Of a stretch of DNA of 64,000 nucleotides, positions 60,429 to 64,000 are shown piece after piece; position 1 is the first letter of the stretch, and the number at the start of each line of letters is the position of its first letter. The notes under the pieces are model-generated. The model saw nothing but the letters and a program-made list of their open reading frames with translations. It did not search any database and was not told the DNA's origin. The stretch is from NCBI GenBank assembly GCA_038214135.1, contig JBBQSD010000010.1, positions 1-64,000 of the forward strand, read 5' to 3'. The stretch is from JANLSE01 sp038214135. GTDB lineage: Bacteria > Chloroflexota > Chloroflexia > Chloroflexales > Roseiflexaceae. Both the position numbers and the translations under genes were made by a program.

Positions 60429-61559
60429 CTATTCCTGCATCAGATCCACAAACTGGCCAAATAGATAGGCTGCATCATGCGGGCCGGGAGCCGCTTCTGG
60501 ATGATACTGGACGCTAAAGGCTTTACGATCTGCGACCCGTAACCCCTCAACACATTGGTCGTTTAGGTTGATATGCGTGATCTCAACTCCTGCTGGTAGT
60601 GAATCGGCGCGAACGGCAAACCCATGATTATGGCTCGAAATCTCGACACGCGCTGTATCGGAGAAACGAACCGGCTGGTTGCTGCCATGATGCCCAAAAC
60701 GGAGCTTATAGGTTGTTCCGCCAAGCGCTAGCCCAAGAATCTGATGCCCAAGGCAGATGCCAAATAGTGGCTTTTTCCCAATCAGTTCCCGTACTGCATC
60801 AACAGCATAGGTGACAGCAGCGGGATCGCCAGGGCCATTAGAAAGGAAGATACCATCGGGATTGAGTGCCAACACCTCCGCAGCCGTTGTTGTCGCCGGA
60901 ACAACCGTCACACGGCAGCCATGTTCGGCCAGCAGGCGCAGAATATTGCGTTTGATCCCATAATCATAGGCGACGACATGAAAACGTAGGGGCGATTCGC
61001 GAATCGCCCCTACACCTGCGCCCCATTCGCCAGGATTGCCAGCGCTCCAATGATATGGCTCGGCACAGGTCACATGCGGCACCAGATCGAGCCCTTCCAT
61101 CGAAGGAGCCTGGCGTGCAGCAGCAACCAACCGTTCGGGGTTTGGATCGTGGGATGCAATCACCGCCCGCATGGCCCCTTGTTCGCGGATATGGCGCACC
61201 AATGCGCGTGTATCCAGGCCAGTAATACCAACAATATCATGGCGCTTTAGGTAATCGCCAAGTGCTTCGGTTGCCCGATAATTGCTGACGCGCGGGCTTG
61301 CAGCGCGTACCACAAAACCAGAAAGCCAGGGTTTCTGGCTTTCTTCATCATCTGGGTTGACACCAGTATTACCGATCTGTGGAGCCGTCATCACGACGAT
61401 CTGGCCATAATAGGAGGGATCAGTCAACACCTCCTGATAGCCCGTCATGGCCGTGTTGAACACCACCTCACCAGCGCGTTCGCCGATTGCACCAAGCGCA
61501 TAGCCAGGCCAGGTCGTCCCATCCTCAAGAGCCAGCAACGCTGGAATTCGTATCGTCAT
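60429..61559 (-). CDS. carA: Carbamoyl-phosphate synthase small subunit with palindrome-encoded insert
   Basis: A 376-residue glutaminase subunit feeding ammonia to CarB. N-terminal domain with LALEDGTTWPGYALG, TGYQEVLTDPSYYGQIV and GITGLDTRALVRHIR; class I GATase with FGICLGHQILGLALGG (nucleophile Cys) and QYHPEAAPGPHDAAYLF (His, Glu). Residues ~183-192 (VGAIRESPLR) are encoded by a perfect 28-base palindrome in the linker just before VVAYDYGIKRNIL, and the frame is intact on both sides. It starts the carA-X-carB unit. Confidence 0.95.
   Translation of the reverse strand: MTIRIPALLALEDGTTWPGYALGAIGERAGEVVFNTAMTGYQEVLTDPSYYGQIVVMTAPQIGNTGVNPDDEESQKPWLSGFVVRAASPRVSNYRATEALGDYLKRHDIVGITGLDTRALVRHIREQGAMRAVIASHDPNPERLVAAARQAPSMEGLDLVPHVTCAEPYHWSAGNPGEWGAGVGAIRESPLRFHVVAYDYGIKRNILRLLAEHGCRVTVVPATTTAAEVLALNPDGIFLSNGPGDPAAVTYAVDAVRELIGKKPLFGICLGHQILGLALGGTTYKLRFGHHGSNQPVRFSDTARVEISSHNHGFAVRADSLPAGVEITHINLNDQCVEGLRVADRKAFSVQYHPEAAPGPHDAAYLFGQFVDLMQE
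60986..61013. repeat. Perfect 28-base palindrome inside carA
   Basis: GTAGGGGCGATTCG followed by its exact complement. It belongs to the dispersed GGCGGTTCGCGAACCGCC family (here GGCGATTCGCGAATCGCC) and encodes the domain-linker insert of CarA. Confidence 0.92.
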
Positions 61560-61605
61560 TGCTTGTGTATCCCCTCTTCGCGGGATGTATTGTACTCGGT
61601 TTTGA

Positions 61606-62124
61606 CTATTGGATTTCAGGGTTGATCAGATCAAGCACAACCGCCGTTTCATCGCAGGCGTGCTGAAGCGGACAGATCACACAATCGCGCCAGACCTTCT
61701 CCGGAAAACGATCCCTGATGGTGACAGTAAACCCAAGCCGCTCAAAAAACCCGACGGCCCGCGTCAGAGCAAAAACCGTTGGAAACCCACGCCGCCGAGC
61801 TTCTGCAACGATCCCGCGTACGATTGCGGCACCAGCGCCAAGCGCCCGATACTGTGGCAACACCGCCAGCGAACGAACCTCTGCCAGTGTCGGGCTCATC
61901 ACCAGCAATGAGCCGATCCCAATCACGCGCCCCTCAACCTCGGCCACCAGCCATGCCGAGAGGCTAGCACGAATATTCTCGGGTGTACGCGGCAATAGGT
62001 GGCCCTGGCGGGCATTCTCGGCCACAATCGCAACAATCGCCGAAATATCCGCCTCCCGCGCCGGGCGCACGGCGACCTCCGCCTGTGGCACGATGATTTC
62101 CAATTCGCTGACCAGTGTTGTCAC
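61606..62124 (-). CDS. GNAT acetyltransferase, probable short-form N-acetylglutamate synthase
   Basis: A 172-residue GNAT protein: VRPAREADISAIVAIVAENA, EVRSLAVLPQYRALGAGAAIVRGIVAEARRRG (acetyl-CoA loop) and the tail FPEKVWRDCVICPLQHACDETAVVLDL. This Cys-containing tail is typical of the stand-alone ArgA-like acetyltransferases in arginine clusters. Placement between argB and carA supports acetylation of glutamate. The start is GTG 62124 with GAGG about 12 bases upstream. Confidence 0.85.
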   Translation of the reverse strand: MTTLVSELEIIVPQAEVAVRPAREADISAIVAIVAENARQGHLLPRTPENIRASLSAWLVAEVEGRVIGIGSLLVMSPTLAEVRSLAVLPQYRALGAGAAIVRGIVAEARRRGFPTVFALTRAVGFFERLGFTVTIRDRFPEKVWRDCVICPLQHACDETAVVLDLINPEIQ

Positions 62125-62447
62125 TATGTATTTCCTCTACTGTTGAGACGCAAGAGCGTCTTTACAATTTTGTTGTGCCGCTACGCGCGGCAGGCGGTCG
62201 GGGCAGACTGCCGCCCCAACACCCCCAGCCAAGGACTTCGTCCCTGGACCCTAAATGCAACACCGTGACCTTTCAACGCTCGTTGGTTATGCCTCGGCTG
62301 CGATCAATCCGTGATTGTGGCCTGTTGGGGCTATCGCATACGCCCTGCGTGTTCCCGTGTTCGGGCGGACACACAGGTCCGCACCCTACGCGGGTTCTTG
62401 GTATTCTGACTCCTGACTCCTGACTCCTGAATACTTGGTTCTCGGTT
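62125..62447. repeat. Repeat block between argB and the acetyltransferase
   Basis: No gene is seen. AGACGC-AAGA-GCGTCT hairpin (62146-62161), GC-rich block with GGCAG/CTGCC and CAAGGACTTCGTCCCTGG hairpins (62177-62255), GCTCGTTGGTTATGCCTCGG element (62276-62320, inverted relative to 4058), GGGCGGAC...GTCCGC hairpin (62366-62395), and a full 34-base AGGAGTC element (62401-62434) followed by an AGAACC-type unit pair. Confidence 0.75.
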
Positions 62448-63194
62448 CTATCCAGTAATCCGTGTCCCTGCTGCTTGATCTCCTATACCAACCAGATTGG
62501 TGATCCGTGCTGCTCGAACGCCAGCATCAATTGCAGCGAGCGCCGAGCGAACCTTGGGGATCATGCCGCCACTGATTGTTCCATCAGCAATCAGTGCCAG
62601 CACCTCGGATGCAGTTAGGTGTGCAATCACGGCCCCATTCGACAAAACTCCAGCGACGTTGGTCACAAACACAACTTCGGCATCGCCGAGCGCAGCAGCA
62701 ATCGCGCCAGCCACTTCATCGGCATTGACATTGTATGTGCCATCTGGCCCAAGTGAGATCGGCGCAATCACTGGTACAACGCCAGCATCCAGCAATGAAT
62801 GGAGCACCTCGGCTCGTATTTCCGTCGGTCGCCCAACTCGGCCCAGATCGCCAGTGGGATGAATCTGTTTGACCACCCGAATCAGACCGCGATCAACCCC
62901 TGAAAGCCCCTGTGCATCGGCTCCAGCCGCCAGCATTGCAACCGTCAGGCGCGTATTGACGGCACCGCACAGCACCATTTCAGCGGCCCGCAATGCCGTT
63001 TCATCTGTTACCCGCAACCCTTCAATAAAGTGCGGGGTGCCGCCAAGCGCCTGCTGGATCATCCCGATTTCCTTGCCACCGCCATGCACCAGCACCGGAA
63101 CAGGACGCAATGCCGCTACCGCCTGGGCGAGTCCCATCACGAAGGCTGGGTCATCTATTTCGTTCCCGCCAATTTTGAGCACGAGTGTTGTCAT
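62448..63194 (-). CDS. argB: Acetylglutamate kinase
   Basis: A 248-residue amino-acid kinase, the second step of arginine synthesis. VLKIGGNEIDDP, VLVHGGGKEIG, GLRVTDETALRAAEMVLCGAVNTRLT, YNVNADEVAGAIAAALG, VFVTNVAGVL and GGMIPKVRSALAAIDAGV are present, in normal order and length. ATG 63194 has AGGA 5 bases upstream; an in-frame Met six codons earlier is less well placed. Confidence 0.96.
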   Translation of the reverse strand: MTTLVLKIGGNEIDDPAFVMGLAQAVAALRPVPVLVHGGGKEIGMIQQALGGTPHFIEGLRVTDETALRAAEMVLCGAVNTRLTVAMLAAGADAQGLSGVDRGLIRVVKQIHPTGDLGRVGRPTEIRAEVLHSLLDAGVVPVIAPISLGPDGTYNVNADEVAGAIAAALGDAEVVFVTNVAGVLSNGAVIAHLTASEVLALIADGTISGGMIPKVRSALAAIDAGVRAARITNLVGIGDQAAGTRITG

Positions 63195-63208
63195 TGGTAT
63201 CCTAATTA

Positions 63209-63358
63209 GCACGCAGCTTTCAGCACTCAGCTTTCAGCTTTCTAATAATAGATGTTTGTACCAGCGATAGACGTTGTAGAAACTGCAACAACCCTAGCCT
63301 GCACCAGAAAGCTGACGGCTGACGGCTGATGGCTCGCTCGGCTGAGAGCTGACTGCTT
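63209..63358. repeat. Two AGCTGAA-family arrays between argC and argB
   Basis: Arrays at 63209-63244 and 63308-63358 in opposite orientation with ~60 bases between. The second runs into the argC stop codon (TAA followed by GCAGTCAGCTCTCAGC on the coding strand). Confidence 0.8.
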
Positions 63359-64000
63359 ATCGTAGCCCTTCCGTCTCCTCCAGGCTAAACATCACATTCA
63401 TATTCTGAATCGCTTGCCCTGCGGCACCCTTGACCAGGTTATCTAGGCTGGAAAGAATAATCAGCAACCCAGGTTTTGCCAGCGTCACCGAGATTGTTGC
63501 CAGGTTGGTATTCGATGTATGGGCGATTGCGGCCAATTGACCAGCCGGTAGCACACGAACAAACGGCTCGTTGGCATAGTGTTGCAGAAAAAGTTCTCGA
63601 GCTGCAGCCTCACTCAGCGTCTCTGGCACCCGAATATAGATACTGCTGAGCATGCCACGGCTGATTGGCAGGAGGTGCGGCGTGAAGATGATCTGCGGAG
63701 CTGTGCCAGTAGTGAGTTTTGCGGCTTCCTGCTCCATCTCGCCAACATGGCGGTGAACGCGGCCAATATTATAGGCCGAAAGACTCTCGTTCACCTCAAC
63801 AAACGATGTGTTCTGCTTTGGCGGCCTGCCAGCACCCGATATGCCGGATTTCGAATCAACAATGATCGTTGGATCGCTCACCAACCCGGCTTGCAATAAG
63901 GGTGCCAACCCAAGCACAACGGTTGTCGGGTAGCAGCCAGGGTTGGCAACCAGCCTCGCCGAACGGATTTGCTCGCGATTAAGTTCGACCAAGCCATAGG
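63357..64000 (-). CDS. argC: N-acetyl-gamma-glutamyl-phosphate reductase, 5' part beyond the window
   Basis: The C-terminal ~213 residues of ArgC, the NADPH-dependent third step of arginine synthesis. The catalytic Cys is in ARLVANPGCYPTTVVLGLAPLL; GISGAGRPPKQNTSF, YNIGRVHRHVGEMEQEA, FTPHLLPISRGMLSSIYIRV and the terminal LDNLVKGAAGQAIQNMNVMF are all typical. The frame is still open at the right edge (YGLVELNRE precedes), so the N-terminal NADP-binding part lies outside. Confidence 0.95.
   Translation of the reverse strand, partial: YGLVELNREQIRSARLVANPGCYPTTVVLGLAPLLQAGLVSDPTIIVDSKSGISGAGRPPKQNTSFVEVNESLSAYNIGRVHRHVGEMEQEAAKLTTGTAPQIIFTPHLLPISRGMLSSIYIRVPETLSEAAARELFLQHYANEPFVRVLPAGQLAAIAHTSNTNLATISVTLAKPGLLIILSSLDNLVKGAAGQAIQNMNVMFSLEETEGLR

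Noticed and set aside
1..64000. tRNA or rRNA genes
   Set aside because: Reading the gaps, I found no T-loop GTTCGA-type box with a cloverleaf partner. A dedicated tRNA scan would be decisive.

Overview
The window is about 64 kb of chromosome, most likely from a filamentous member of the Chloroflexota (class Chloroflexia). This is an inference from gene content: a predicted AAA+ ATPase beside a CpaF-type ATPase, a GH57/DUF3536 glycosidase beside a branching enzyme, a secreted GH99-like protein with a duplicated C-terminal LGFP-like domain, and intergenic regions crowded with short palindromes. No rRNA, tRNA, CRISPR array, intact IS element or prophage was recognised. All complete genes look chromosomal and housekeeping or accessory.

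Layout. 0.3-6.2 kb: a molybdopterin oxidoreductase and three family-2 glycosyltransferases, each separated by repeat blocks. 6.4-8.1 kb (minus): an SDR oxidoreductase and a PfkB sugar kinase. 8.4-11.7 kb (plus): a small protein, an AAA+ ATPase and CpaF. 11.7-15.1 kb (minus): ComF, a cyclic-nucleotide-binding/ferredoxin fusion and a lipoprotein. 15.2-19.3 kb (plus): the GH99-like protein and MnmG. 19.7-22.3 kb (minus): a HAD phosphatase and ArgS. 22.7-27.5 kb: a 54-aa gene behind an ideal sigma-70 promoter with a LexA-like box, an EamA transporter, a secreted alpha/beta hydrolase and a YcaQ-type DNA glycosylase. 27.6-38.9 kb (plus): an FmdB zinc ribbon, CysE-CysS, PrmA-RsmE-S41 protease, a sigma factor fused to a nucleotidyltransferase, a PNPOx-like protein and UvrA. 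39.3-43.7 kb (minus): GH57/DUF3536 and GlgB. 44-52 kb: two very large membrane proteins (minus), a DUF4287 gene, an HNH module and a formyltransferase. 52-64 kb (minus): an arginine/carbamoyl-phosphate cluster argC-argB-acetyltransferase-carA-X-carB-hypothetical-argG-argJ, followed by an ICMT-like methyltransferase.

The most unusual property is not a single gene. At least ten families of short repeats pervade the window: tandem heptamers (AGGAGTC, AGCTGAA, AGCCGAT, AGAACC-type), a tandem octamer (GTGAC-type) and several palindromes. They are not confined to spacers. In MnmG, CarA, CarB (twice), two giant membrane proteins and glycosyltransferase tails they lie inside the reading frame without breaking it. 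Unrelated proteins then carry the same repeat-encoded peptides (SGVRSQ, VTRWHGD, PLPNP). In several other genes the repeat supplies or abuts the stop codon. This resembles the protein-invading palindromic elements known from Rickettsia, but with a heptad/octad architecture.

Functionally, the arginine cluster covers acetylglutamate formation and recycling (argJ, the acetyltransferase), argB, argC, carbamoyl phosphate (carAB) and argG. argD, argF and argH are not in view, and argC runs off the right edge.
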